Of a stretch of 64,000 nucleotides of DNA, positions 32,293 through 41,088 are shown in pieces. Below the pieces are notes generated by a model, which was not told the DNA's origin, did no database searches, and was given only the letters and a program-made list of their open reading frames with translations. The number at the start of each line of letters is the position of its first letter. The stretch's first letter is position 1. Source of the DNA: Faecalicatena sp. Marseille-Q4148 (GTDB lineage: Bacteria > Bacillota > Clostridia > Lachnospirales > Lachnospiraceae); the NCBI GenBank assembly GCA_018228665.1, contig CP073692.1, positions 2,802,046 to 2,866,045 of the forward strand, written 5' to 3'. The translations under genes were made by a program, and so were the position numbers.

Positions 32293-32328
32293 GGATATCG
32301 GTTTTATGGAAAAAACCGGTATCCTTTT
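32293..32328. terminator. Bidirectional terminator between saoC and the response regulator gene
   Basis: Arms GGATATCGGTTTT and AAAACCGGTATCC with one wobble pair and T-runs on both strands. The right arm lies within the last codons of the convergent response regulator gene. Confidence 0.85.
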
Positions 32329-33002
32329 CCCCATACTGTAGTAAGATGTACAGGTTTTGAGGGAGTATCTTCAATTTTATCGCGTAAACGTTTGATATAG
32401 ACAAGAATGGTATTATCATCCGTCACATCATTTTGCCAGACTCTTGAGAAGATTTCCTTCTTAGATAAAACCTTTTCGGAATTTTCGAGAAAAAAATAGA
32501 GCAGTGCAAATTCTTTCGAAGAAAGAGAAATCTCAGTATCATTTTTTAGGACAAGCTGTGAGTCCAGATGCAGCGTGAAACATCCGCGCTGAAGTATCGG
32601 ACTGACAGATGTTACAGCAGGAGTTGTATATTGCTGGGTACGTCTGACGATTGCCCGTATTTTGGAAACTAAGATTACTTTGCTAAATGGCTTGGTCATA
32701 TAATCATCAGCGCCAAGTCCCAATCCCTGCACCTGTACAGCGTCTTCTTCACGACCGCTTAAAAGAATTACAGGAGTCATAATATTCATTTCGCGCAATT
32801 CTTTTAAAAAAGAAAATCCATCTTGCTCAGGCATCATAATATCCAGTAAAATGACATCAAAAGTCTGCGTCTGTAAATAGTCAAAAGCTTGTTTGCAGTT
32901 CGATGCACAACAGCAATTTATATTTTCATGTTTTAAAACATAAGAGATTGCTTTTAGAACAGATTGTTCATCATCCACTACTAAAACAGAAATATCATTC
33001 AT
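32304..33002 (-). CDS. OmpR-family response regulator of the selenoprotein locus
   Basis: 232 residues. Receiver with acidic pair VVDDEQ (9-14), phosphoacceptor Asp54 in VILLDIMMP and Lys in MTKPFS, then an OmpR/PhoB winged helix (about 130-230). It is divergent from the kinase gene 33108-34751, with a 105-bp intergenic region holding a perfect 11-bp inverted repeat. Its position between saoC and the transporter genes makes control of the whole locus likely, but this is inference from context. Confidence 0.92.
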   Translation of the reverse strand: MNDISVLVVDDEQSVLKAISYVLKHENINCCCASNCKQAFDYLQTQTFDVILLDIMMPEQDGFSFLKELREMNIMTPVILLSGREEDAVQVQGLGLGADDYMTKPFSKVILVSKIRAIVRRTQQYTTPAVTSVSPILQRGCFTLHLDSQLVLKNDTEISLSSKEFALLYFFLENSEKVLSKKEIFSRVWQNDVTDDNTILVYIKRLRDKIEDTPSKPVHLTTVWGKGYRFFP

Positions 33003-33024
33003 AGGAGAATTCCTTTCTATGTAT

Positions 33025-33059
33025 TTTATAGGTAACTATATTTTGTTATTACCTATAAA
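33025..33059. promoter_or_regulatory. Inverted repeat between the divergent regulator and kinase genes
   Basis: Arms TTTATAGGTAA (33025-33035) and TTACCTATAAA (33049-33059), perfect over 11 bp with a 13-bp spacer. Placed to control both divergent genes, probably as an autoregulatory site for the response regulator. Confidence 0.65.
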
Positions 33060-33107
33060 GATTATAGCGGCCATCTTTTTTTTAGTCAAACATTATAGGA
33101 GTCATTT

Positions 33108-34751
33108 ATGAAAAATAAGAAAATATTAAAGAGACAAATATTGATAGCATGTACGAGTATCGTTTGCTTAGTTGGAGTTGTGCTTTTTAGCTATTCAAGC
33201 GTAGAAAAAATGATTATTTCACGGGAAGAAGAAAATATGAAAAGCTTAGCTAAAGTAAATGCAAGAAGTTTGTTTTCAACTTTAGAGTCAAAAAAAGATT
33301 TAGTATATGCAGCTTTTTCAGGGGATATGGAGAATTTAGATGAGGTAGAGACCGGAAGCATCAAGATGGGGGAACGCTGCGAATATGTGTCACTGGAAGA
33401 GATTACAAAACAACAGGAGTGGGAACAGAAACAATGTGCGGAAATGCTGAAAAAGCCGGGAGAAGTTGTGATAGGGCCGATTGAACAGACAGAGGAAGGG
33501 GCATATGTTTTATATATGCTGAAAACAATTTCTGTCAGAGGGAAAATTACCGGATATGTGCGTGTACAACTGGACCTGGATGAAATTTATGAAGAAGAAC
33601 AGGCACTATCTGCATTAGAAACAGAAAATGGAAGATACTGCATTGTTCAGAACGAGGCAGGAAAAACGATTATGCCCGGAACTTACAGGAAAGAAGATAT
33701 TTCGATATCACATATTGCCGGCAAAGGAAGTACCGTAAAATGGATTTACGAAACAAATGGAGGTTCGTTAAAAAATACAAAAAAATTAATTGCCTGTGAG
33801 ACGATTACAATCGGAGAAGAGAAACTATTTTTGTATATTATTGAGAATTATGATGAATTAGTAACTCCATTGGAACGAATTTCACTGGATTTTAGTTTGA
33901 TCGGCATATTATTAGTTATGACAGCAATCGGATTCATTTATAAATTACAGGAACATCATAAGAAGGAAACCGAATTGGTCAAAGAACTTCAGCACGAAAA
34001 GACGCTGAATGAGACAATGAAAAAACAGGAAGGATTGATGAAGAAATACAATCATTCCAAGAATTTGGGAGTATTGACCGGAGCAATTGCGCATGAATTT
34101 AATAATCTGATGACACCGATTGTTTTATATGCAGAATTATTAGAAGAAAATGAAGTTGTACAGAAAGAAATGCCGGAGGAAATCAATGAACTAAAAACTT
34201 CAGCCGTTCGCTGCGGAGAATTGGCAAGACAATTATTAGATTACAGCAGACAGGGAAAAGCGGAAAAAGTTTTGACCGATTATGATGCGGTTTATGCAAT
34301 GCATGAAGCTATAAATATTGTAAAAAAAATACTTCCGGAAAATATTGTGTTACAGGAAAATATTTGCAAAACACCGTATAAAATACATGGGCAGGTTGGA
34401 TCGCTCAATCAGATTGTATTGAATTTGGCTACCAACGCAGTTCATGCAATGAAAAACGGCGGGGTATTAAAGATTGAATTTGGTCTAAGTACAGATGACG
34501 ATAAAGTTGTACGACTTATTATCGAAGATAATGGTGAAGGGATTCCAACAGAGATTAAGCAGAAAGTATTCCAACCATTTTTTACAACTAAAAAAATGAG
34601 TGAGGGAACCGGGATTGGTCTTACCGTTGTAAAGCGTCTGACAGAAGAACATGGAGGAACTATCCGGGTAAAAACAGAAATAGGAAAAGGAACAATATTT
34701 ATCGTAGATTTTCCATATGTAACTGAAGAAAAAATTCCTGCGTCAAACTGA
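33108..34751 (+). CDS. Sensor histidine kinase of the selenoprotein locus
   Basis: 547 residues. TM1 at about 11-30, an extracellular sensor of about 230 residues (possibly a Cache-like fold, judged only by length and position), TM2 at about 264-282, a coiled-coil linker, then an HWE/NtrB-like core: H-box GAIAHEFNNLMTPIV, N-box LNQIVLNLATNAVHAMKNGG, G1 EDNGEGIP, G2 GTGIGLTVV. Cysteines in the sensor (ERCEY, KQCAEML, RYCIVQ, IACETI) could bind metal or an organometal; this is speculative. Its last codons run into a bidirectional terminator shared with the substrate-binding gene on the other strand. Confidence 0.9.
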   Translation: MKNKKILKRQILIACTSIVCLVGVVLFSYSSVEKMIISREEENMKSLAKVNARSLFSTLESKKDLVYAAFSGDMENLDEVETGSIKMGERCEYVSLEEITKQQEWEQKQCAEMLKKPGEVVIGPIEQTEEGAYVLYMLKTISVRGKITGYVRVQLDLDEIYEEEQALSALETENGRYCIVQNEAGKTIMPGTYRKEDISISHIAGKGSTVKWIYETNGGSLKNTKKLIACETITIGEEKLFLYIIENYDELVTPLERISLDFSLIGILLVMTAIGFIYKLQEHHKKETELVKELQHEKTLNETMKKQEGLMKKYNHSKNLGVLTGAIAHEFNNLMTPIVLYAELLEENEVVQKEMPEEINELKTSAVRCGELARQLLDYSRQGKAEKVLTDYDAVYAMHEAINIVKKILPENIVLQENICKTPYKIHGQVGSLNQIVLNLATNAVHAMKNGGVLKIEFGLSTDDDKVVRLIIEDNGEGIPTEIKQKVFQPFFTTKKMSEGTGIGLTVVKRLTEEHGGTIRVKTEIGKGTIFIVDFPYVTEEKIPASN

Positions 34752-34770
34752 TCTGACGCAGGAATTTTTT
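34731..34770. terminator. Bidirectional terminator between kinase and substrate-binding genes
   Basis: Perfect 15-bp arms AAAATTCCTGCGTCA and TGACGCAGGAATTTT. T-runs on both strands serve the convergent genes. Confidence 0.92.
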
Positions 34771-34775
34771 AGTGC

Positions 34776-36059
34776 TTATTTATCTTTTTCTTTCAGATTC
34801 TCGTTGAGATACGGAGTTGCTGTTTTAGAAATGTCAACCGCGTCCTCATCAGAGATACCATCAATTGTTTTTGCGTTGTTGTACCAATCTTCAAATGTAA
34901 TTCCGAGTGGTGAAATTGGATCAACGTCTTCTTTTATGAATTCTTCAAAATCGCGAGTTCCCGCTGATTCATGTAATGCAGTGGCTTTCTGGAGTGATTC
35001 TTCATAAATTGATTTGTAGTTAATATCAATTTCCGGAATTGGTGGATTCTGCCACTGTGTGTCAAATTTCTCATCATTTTCCAGGTTAGATTCTGACCAG
35101 TGCCATGTGATTGTACGACCTTCTGCAACAGTTTTCATGTATACTGTACGAAGCGCTACATATGGATCACAGTCAAATCCATCAGCAAACATCATAGCTG
35201 CATTATAAGGATGCGTATATAAATACTGAACTGCAAGTGTGTGTGCATATACGAGACGACGAGCAAGTTCTGGGCATTTCTGCTCAAAATCTTTATTCAT
35301 ACTGAGTGTACAGCATCTTGCCCAAGAGTCAGCATCCGGTACATTACCGTTTTCATCAAGATTTGTTCCCCAACTGATACACATAATATGTCCGAAACCT
35401 TCGAACTCTGCCTGAGAGGCATAAGGGTCTCAGCAGACGAAGCCGTCAATCTGACCGGCTTTTAATGCGAACATGGCATCGGCTTGTCCCATACTGACGA
35501 TGTCATAATCTTCTTTATTATAGGAAAATCCATAATCTCTTGCCCAACCGCGCCATTCTGAATCTTCAGCAGGTTCAGCAGGCATTGCAAGTGTCTTGCC
35601 TTCAATATCTTTCGCTTCTTTAATGTCGTTACTTACTACTAAGTAACGGGAACCACCGGTGTGGTTTGCGGATGCAATAAAATATGGCGGATTCTGTGAA
35701 AGACCGGCAGCGCCAACTCCGATATAACCAACGTCCATTGCGCCGCTAATAAGCGCTTTTGTTGTTTCACCGGATTTTGTAAGATTAACATTTAATCCCA
35801 TTGCCTCGTAAATACCGGCTTTCTCACCAATGATGGAAGCAACCATATGGTCACAGTTATTATAACCCATCTCAATTACATAATCTTTTTCAACATCATT
35901 TAACTCGCCGAATTCAAAATCTTTGACTTCTTCTTTTGGATCGTAGCTTGTCTTTTTGATGTCGATTGTAGCTTCGTTCTTACTACTGTCATGACAGCCT
36001 GTGAGGAGACCGCATACCATTGCAGTAGCGAGAAATGCAGCTAAAACTTTCTTTTTCAT
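34776..36059 (-). CDS. ABC substrate-binding selenolipoprotein (NMT1/SsuA-like)
   Basis: 427 residues with Sec at position 210 (TGA at 35430-35432). Lipobox LLTGC with Cys22 as the lipid anchor. The fold is that of nitrate/sulfonate/taurine-type binding proteins (ETTKALISGAMDVGYIGVGAAG). The Sec sits in DGFVC-U-DPY, where relatives usually have an aromatic residue followed by (E/D)P lining the ligand pocket, so Cys209-Sec210 probably touches the ligand. Homology resumes at once after the TGA. The start at 36059 follows GAAGGGGG by 7 bp; the longer frame to 36083 has none. Partner permease and ATPase are at 36301 and 39546. The SAO literature, as I recall it, uses names such as SaoB for such components; I leave the symbol blank. 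Confidence 0.82.
35406..35418 (-). promoter_or_regulatory. Candidate SECIS hairpin of the substrate-binding gene
   Basis: CTCT-CAGGC-AGAG on the minus strand, starting 12 nt after the TGA, with the loop at +16 to +20. The stem is short, so it is only moderately supported. Confidence 0.4.
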
Positions 36060-36091
36060 GTCATTTCCCCCTTCGTATGTCATATTAAAAA

Positions 36092-36125
36092 ATTAATATT
36101 TATTAATATTTGCAAAGTCATTATA
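36092..36125 (-). promoter_or_regulatory. Promoter and repeat upstream of the substrate-binding selenoprotein gene
   Basis: Extended -10 TGC-TATAAT on the minus strand (TATAAT at 36120-36125). A 10-bp direct repeat, ATTAATATTT twice in a row (36092-36111), lies just downstream and could be a response-regulator site. Confidence 0.5.
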
Positions 36126-36213
36126 GCAGAGGAATTTGGAAAAAGAAAGTAATCCGCAGATGTATTTGATTTTCAAATGAAGACAGAGTGAAATATATAA
36201 AAAATAAATAAAG

Positions 36214-36250
36214 CCTGAAGAAATAACGAAAACAGGTTATTTCTTCAGAC
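36214..36250 (-). terminator. Terminator after saoP
   Basis: Arms CCTGAAGAAATAAC and GTTATTTCTTCAG with a T-rich tail in the minus direction. It separates saoP from the substrate-binding gene, which has its own promoter. Confidence 0.8.
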
Positions 36251-36300
36251 TTTCTATAGACGGCAGCAATCTGGCGGACATGCTGATGTCTCCGTCTGTA

Positions 36301-37122
36301 TTATGCTTTCCACTGTAACAGTACTCTTTCACAAAGTACAAGAACAGTGTCGATCAGGAAACCAATCAGACCGGCAATTATCATATATGCGATAACTGTT
36401 GAAGTCTGTAAACGGCCCTGAGCTTCCACCATTATGTAACCGAACCCGGCACTTGTCGCAATGAACTCCGCTCATATAACAGACATCCATCCAAGTCCGA
36501 TTGCCAGTCGAATTCCGGTCAGCACTCCAGGAAGAGAGCCCGGAATAACAATATCTTTTATAATGCTTAATGTTCCTGCTCCCATTGATCGCGCGGCATT
36601 ATAGAAATCCTTGCTGATATCCTGTACACCTGCAACGGTATTTAAAATAATTGTAAAAATACCGCTAAATGCGATCAGGAAAATTGTTGGACCATCACCG
36701 ATACCAAGCCATACAATAGATAAAGGAACCCACGCCATAATTGGAACTTGTCTTAAGGAGTTGATAAATGGAGACATTGCCTGCAAAATTTTAGGAGAAT
36801 ATCCCATAATCATTCCTAAAGGAAAACCAATAATGAAAGCATATAAGGAACCGGTCAGAACTCGGCGCATCGTAATTCCGAGATTTTTAAGAACGTATAA
36901 ATCAGATAGAGAATAAACGACATCATGTAATACGGTCTCTAAATACGGGAATGTAAATGGAGAATCTACGATGTGTGCAGCAACATACCAGACGATTGCA
37001 ATAATAATAAGAGAAATGATTGCTCCGACATTATAGTTTTTGCCGCCCATTTTTCGCCAATTTTGCCGATCTTTCATTTTGGTGGCGTGGATCATACGAT
37101 CTACTTGTTTGTTTTCACTCAA
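36301..37122 (-). CDS. saoP: ABC transporter permease with selenocysteine (SaoP-like)
   Basis: 273 residues with Sec at 217 (TGA at 36472-36474). SsuC/TauC-type permease with about six helices and the EAA loop ARSMGAGTLSIIKDIVIPGS. Sec lies in GWMSVI-U-AEFIATSAGFGYIM, within the helix after the EAA loop, where family members usually have Ala; this puts a selenol in the transport path. The start is the TTG at 37122, 7 bp after AAGGGGGTGAGG; frames reaching 37179 lack a ribosome-binding site. It is divergent from saoT. The name follows the SAO scheme as I recall it. Confidence 0.83.
36450..36463 (-). promoter_or_regulatory. Candidate SECIS hairpin of saoP
   Basis: CATT-GCGACA-AGTG, starting 9 nt after the TGA; the stem is short and includes one G-U pair. 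Weak on its own. Confidence 0.35.
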
Positions 37123-37174
37123 AACCTCACCCCCTTGATGAATAGATATGAATAAATTGTAATAATTCAAAAAA

Positions 37175-37180
37175 ATCATA
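37175..37180 (-). promoter_or_regulatory. Promoter element of saoP
   Basis: Extended -10 TGC-TATGAT on the minus strand. The context TCTGCTATRAT is shared with the promoter of the substrate-binding selenoprotein gene. Confidence 0.45.
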
Positions 37181-37205
37181 GCAGATTTATTTGTAAGAAG
37201 ATATA

Positions 37206-37234
37206 AATATTCATAACAAAAATAAATGAATATT
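37206..37234. promoter_or_regulatory. Inverted repeat in the saoP/saoT divergent region
   Basis: AATATTCAT (37206-37214) and ATGAATATT (37226-37234), perfect 9-bp arms with an 11-bp spacer. Suitable as one shared operator for both divergent transcripts. A TATAAT at 37283-37288 may be the saoT -10. Confidence 0.5.
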
Positions 37235-37324
37235 AATATATTAGGTTTTTTAATAAAACAAGAAAAGAATTTAGAACTCCGTTATAATTAGGAAGATATA
37301 TAGATATTATAGGGAGGTGTAAAA

Positions 37325-37579
37325 GTGGAAAAGCCATGTATCGAGTATATCAGTGTATGTGCGTGATGCGAAGTATTCGGGGACTTGGTTCAAGTTTTAG
37401 AGAAAGAATATGAAGGCAGAGTACATGTAAAAATATATCGCGCAGGTACAGACTTCGATTATATTAAAAAGTATGGTTCAGTTTCTAAGAGTATGCTTGT
37501 AATCAATGAGAAAAAAGCAGTAACGAAGCTGACAAAACAAGCTGTGCGAAACGCATTTGAGGAGGCTTTAAAACTATAA
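37325..37579 (+). CDS. saoT: Thioredoxin-like selenoprotein (SaoT-like)
   Basis: 84 residues with Sec14 (TGA at 37364-37366). The active site reads VC-A-U-C, so Sec lies inside a CxxC-like motif (Cys12, Sec14, Cys15). The rest has a small thioredoxin/glutaredoxin-like pattern (VHVKIYRAGTDFDYIKKYG, KSMLVINEK). It starts with GTG after AGGGAGGTG. Its stop overlaps the saoE start (TAATG), so the pair is coupled. The likely role is reduction or thiol transfer for the neighbouring permease or lyase. Conventional annotation would miss the first 20 codons, which hold the whole active site. Confidence 0.83.
37371..37386 (+). promoter_or_regulatory. Candidate SECIS hairpin of saoT
   Basis: AAGT-ATTCGGGG-ACTT, starting 5 nt after the TGA. 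The stem is only 4 bp; the G-rich loop fits SelB preference. Confidence 0.4.
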
Positions 37580-38721
37580 TGAGAGAGGTATTGGACTTTT
37601 TGTACAGCATTATCCAGTCGGCCTGGTCGATGCTGAACAGTTCTTCTGCCTGGGTTGTTTTCAGCTTTATCGTTGCAGGGTTGCTGCACGAGTTTATTAA
37701 GCCTGAGAATTTGCAGAAGACAGCAATTGGTTCTACGAAAGTGAGAGGGGTATTCTGGACAACGGTAACCGGAATGTTGCTTCCGATCTGCAGTTGCGGA
37801 ACGATTCCATTGGGAATCAGTATGTACTACAGCGGAGCCTATCTTGGTCCCACATTAACCTTTATGACAAGTACGCCGGTCATCAACCCATTGGCGGTGT
37901 TGCTGTCATGGGGGCTTTTGGGAAAAGAAATTACAATTATATATGTAATTTCAGGATTTGTAGGACCAATGCTCATCGGAATGATTGCGAATCGTTTTGG
38001 CGGAGATGAATTACATATTGGTCTGCGCAATAAAAAATATGGCGGATCGGAAGTTTCTGTTAAGCTTGAAACCGATGAAGAAGACTCCGAAGGAGGCGGT
38101 ATGATTCAGCTGGAGTTTGAAGAACCGTCCTTCTGGGAGAAAATTAAAAGCGGTCTGCGTTGGTCAGCGACAGAACTTGCAGTCACCATCAGTAAGTACA
38201 GTGTTACAGGAATGTTGATTGCAGGATTTTTATTTACCATTGTCCCACAGTCATTTATTCATGATTATCTCGGTCAGCCGGGAGTGATTTCTTTATTCGG
38301 AATTGCTGTTGTCTCAACATTTATGTATGTTTGAGCGGTAGGCCATATACCGTTTATTGCAGCTCTGGTAGCCAGTGGAGCTGCACCAGGTATATCAATC
38401 ATGTACCTGATGGCTGGAGCAGGTACGAACGTGCCGGAACTTCTTACGATCACAAAGATGATCGGAAAAAGAGCCAGCGCAATGTATTTTTCAATGATAG
38501 TAGCATTGGGATTTATTTCCGGTTATATTGCGAACAAATTATTGATGCCGGGATTTAAACCGGTGTTGGATTTCGACAGAACATCTAACACAATTAAGCA
38601 GGCGAATAAACTGATGATTGAGCTTCCTGCCTGGGCAAATTGGATTTGCAGCGGAATTATCATCGCATATGCAGTTGTTGCATTATACAGATATCTTCGG
38701 AGAAAGATGAAGAAAGCATAA
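37579..38721 (+). CDS. saoE: ArsP/YraQ-type permease with selenocysteine (SaoE-like)
   Basis: 380 residues with Sec at 252 (TGA at 38332-38334). Two-repeat permease of the DUF318/ArsP family, eight or so helices. The first repeat carries PICSCGTIPLGISMYYSGA with Cys71 and Cys73; in the second the matching cysteine position is Sec (MYV-U-AVGHIPFIAALVASGAAP). ArsP proteins export trivalent organoarsenicals, so export of an organometal or its metal product is a reasonable inference. Sec as one of the metal-handling residues fits. It is coupled to saoT. The family name is recalled from the SAO description. Confidence 0.85.
38336..38352 (+). promoter_or_regulatory. Candidate SECIS hairpin of saoE
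   Basis: CGGTA-GGCCATA-TACCG, a perfect 5-bp stem starting 2 nt after the TGA, with GG in the loop. Somewhat closer to the TGA than in E. coli SECIS elements. Confidence 0.45.
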
Positions 38722-38724
38722 TTC

Positions 38725-39513
38725 ATGAGTATTCAGAAAAAAGTTGTCATTTTTATTATTGGATTTATTGTTGTAGGTTTCCTGATTAGTTTTGGGTTTC
38801 CAAAAGAGAAGGCAATGAACGAGAATGCTGAGATTAGAATTGGCGCAGGTGACGATCTGTCAGGTGTGCTAATGAAAGAAACGGTAGAGTTTCTGAGTGA
38901 AACGTATGAAATCAAGGATTCACTGGAAAGCTCATCGTTTCAGGATTGCTGAAGCAATCTTGCTCAGTGGGCACTGAGTGCGAAAGAAATTAATCTTGCA
39001 TTTTATTGTCAGCATGTTGCCGTACATACCGTGGAGCAGAATGAACATGTGGAAATCTATGGTCCTGCAATTATGAATGCAGAAGTAATCAGTTATAAAA
39101 ATGAATGGGAGAAGGTAAAAACAGTCGGAATCAGTCAGGGAAGGGAACAGGAAAAACAGGTGGCACAGGAAACGTATCCACAGATCGAGAGTTTTCAGGA
39201 TGTAACCCAGAAAGGCATTCTTTATACATTAGAAGATGGACAGGTGGATGCAGTAATTCAGGATGTGACGAAGGCGGCAAAAGTACCGCAGTACCGGAAC
39301 AAACCGCTTTCAGCCCATGACTATATTTCCTATGTGCTTGTAGTAGAGAAAGAATTTGCAAAAACAAAAGCATTTGAAGACTTTGTGATCAGTTATAACC
39401 AGGCAGTAGAGAAATTAAATCAACCGGAATATCTGGCAGAAAAACTTGGAGTGCAGAAGGAATGGATTCAGGACAAGCAGATAGAGTTTTTACCGTTAGA
39501 ATTGAGGCAGTAA
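38725..39513 (+). CDS. Membrane-anchored substrate-binding-like selenoprotein
   Basis: 262 residues with Sec76 after Cys75 (TGA at 38950-38952) in FQDC-U-SNLAQWALS. One N-terminal membrane helix (about 7-25) without a lipobox, then a type II periplasmic-binding-like domain (NLAFYCQHVA, GPAIMNAEV, DGQVDAVIQDVTKAA, SYVLVVEKEF). It resembles a second, shorter substrate-binding component of the same ABC system. It lies 3 bp after saoE and 32 bp before the ATPase gene. A 6-bp hairpin follows the TGA at the ideal distance. The exact SAO gene letter is uncertain. Confidence 0.8.
38963..38978 (+). promoter_or_regulatory. Candidate SECIS hairpin of the second binding protein
   Basis: CTCAGT-GGGC-ACTGAG, a perfect 6-bp stem with loop GGGC at +17 to +20 from the TGA. 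One of the best hairpins in the set. Confidence 0.7.
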
Positions 39514-39545
39514 ACAAAGATATAGGTACAGAGGAGAGGAAAGAG

Positions 39546-40370
39546 ATGTCTATTTCAGTAGAACATATTTCAAAAACATTTAAAAACAAGAGAAAACCGG
39601 AAGAGCCGGCGCAGGTATTGAAGGATGTTTCTTTTGAGGTGGGAGAGGGAGAATTTGTTTCTCTGCTTGGTCCTTCCGGATGTGGAAAGACAACAACATT
39701 GACAATTATTGCCGGATTCCAAAAGCCGGATGATGGAAAAATTATTGTAAATGGAAAAGAAGTCAGCAAGCCTGGGACAGATCGTGCATTTATGTTTCAG
39801 AATTATGCATTATTTCCGTGGCTGAAAGTTGGAGAAAACATTGAATATCCAATGAAAAAAATGAAAGTTCCGAAGGAACAGCGCAAACAGACGCTGAAAG
39901 AGTTATTAGAGATGGCTCAGCTTACAGAGTATGAGAATCACTATATACATGAACTTTCCGGTGGTATGAAGCAGAGGGTTGCGCTTCTTCGTGCAATTGC
40001 CTGTGATCCGCAGGTACTTTTAATGGATGAGCCGCTTGGAGCGGTAGATTTCCAGATGAGACAGATGCTCCAGATGCAGCTGGAAAGTATTTTACAAAAG
40101 AAAAAGACGACAGCACTTATGGTAACTCACGATGTGGATGAGTCTATTTATCTGAGTGACCGGGTCGTTGTGATGTCACGAAATCACGGGAAAATACTGG
40201 CAGATATTAAGATTGACCTGCCGAGACCGCGTGATCGTACGAATCCAAAATATCATGACTATGTAGACCAATTAACGACTGTGCTGAAATCTGCGTTAAA
40301 TGGAGAGGTTTACACAGATGATGATAAGGATTTAATGGAATTTATACAGGGAGTGGAAAGTGGAAAATAA
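39546..40370 (+). CDS. saoA: ABC transporter ATP-binding protein (SaoA-like)
   Basis: 274 residues, SsuB/TauB type. Walker A GPSGCGKTT (about 42-50), Q-loop FQNYALFPWL, signature ELSGGMKQRVALLRAIA, Walker B VLLMDEPLGAVD, His switch VTHDVDE. No Sec. It energises the importer whose permease is saoP and whose binding proteins are the two selenoproteins here, even though those lie in different transcripts. The ATG at 39546 follows GGAGAGGAAAGAG; the upstream frame to 39462 overlaps the previous gene and is rejected. The stop overlaps the saoL start (TAATG). Confidence 0.9.
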   Translation: MSISVEHISKTFKNKRKPEEPAQVLKDVSFEVGEGEFVSLLGPSGCGKTTTLTIIAGFQKPDDGKIIVNGKEVSKPGTDRAFMFQNYALFPWLKVGENIEYPMKKMKVPKEQRKQTLKELLEMAQLTEYENHYIHELSGGMKQRVALLRAIACDPQVLLMDEPLGAVDFQMRQMLQMQLESILQKKKTTALMVTHDVDESIYLSDRVVVMSRNHGKILADIKIDLPRPRDRTNPKYHDYVDQLTTVLKSALNGEVYTDDDKDLMEFIQGVESGK

Positions 40371-41041
40371 TGGCACAGAAGATTAAAAACGTACATGAGA
40401 AATTTACAGAGCGGGAGAATGCACTTCGACTTGCAATTATTAATGAAACAGTAAATAACGGCAGAGCATTTGATCTGGAAGAAGATAGAGTTGCGGTACT
40501 TGGCAAGCTTCAAATGAGTGGAAAAGAATATAAAGAAATTTGTGAGAAGTTACTGGAAGAGGACGGAATGGTGCTTGACGGAACAAAGGTAAACTTCATT
40601 TATCCTGTGTCGGCTCTTCCAACAAATCACAGAGTAACACTTGCAGATGGAAGAACTTTTACTGCTATGTGTGCAATTGACGCAATTGGAGCTGCATTTA
40701 CATTTCATCAGGACACAGAAGTTCATTCAGTCAGCGCAGTCAGCGGGGAACCGGTTTTTGTAAAGATCACAGACGGTAAGGTGGCAGAGTATTCTCCAAA
40801 AGAACTTCATGCATTGACATTTCCGCTTGGAGAAATGTCAAACTGGGCAGGCTCCTGCTGAAATGTTATGAACTTTTTCTGCAGTGGTGCAGAATTCGAT
40901 CAATATGTTGCGGATATGGAATTAGATCCGGAACTGGTAATTAAGGCTGATATTGACAGAGCCGTAAAAGAAGCATATGAAATCTTTCACACAGAAGCGA
41001 GTGCGGATGATTTGAAACGGCTGCTGGCAAAGGCAATATAA
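40370..41041 (+). CDS. saoL: MerB-like organomercurial lyase with Cys-Sec active site (SaoL-like)
   Basis: 223 residues (MerB is about 212) with Sec164 (TGA at 40859-40861). AMCAIDAIG gives Cys101 and Asp104, the same C-x2-D spacing as MerB Cys96/Asp99. The second active-site region reads AGSC-U-NVMNFFCS, where MerB has Cys159 near a V-x-FF motif. So the protonolysis trio is Cys101, Asp104 and a Cys163-Sec164 pair. An N-terminal winged-helix-like region is also present, as in MerB. It should break a carbon-metal bond; mercury, another metal or a metalloid are all possible. It is coupled to saoA. Without readthrough the product would lack 60 residues and part of the active site. Confidence 0.85.
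40877..40894 (+). promoter_or_regulatory. Candidate SECIS hairpin of saoL
   Basis: TTCTGC-AGTGGT-GCAGAA, a perfect 6-bp stem with a 6-nt loop at +22 to +27 from the TGA. Confidence 0.65.
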
Positions 41042-41088
41042 AGCAATTTGAAGGGGAATGGCACAGCAAACGGAGGAGGATTACAACA

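Noticed and set aside
31654..41041. Seven interrupted genes read as pseudogenes or sequencing errors
   Set aside because: All seven interruptions are TGA, none TAA or TAG. They fall at functional positions, often right after a Cys. Flanking sequence shows no other decay, and hairpins follow. Random damage would not give this pattern.
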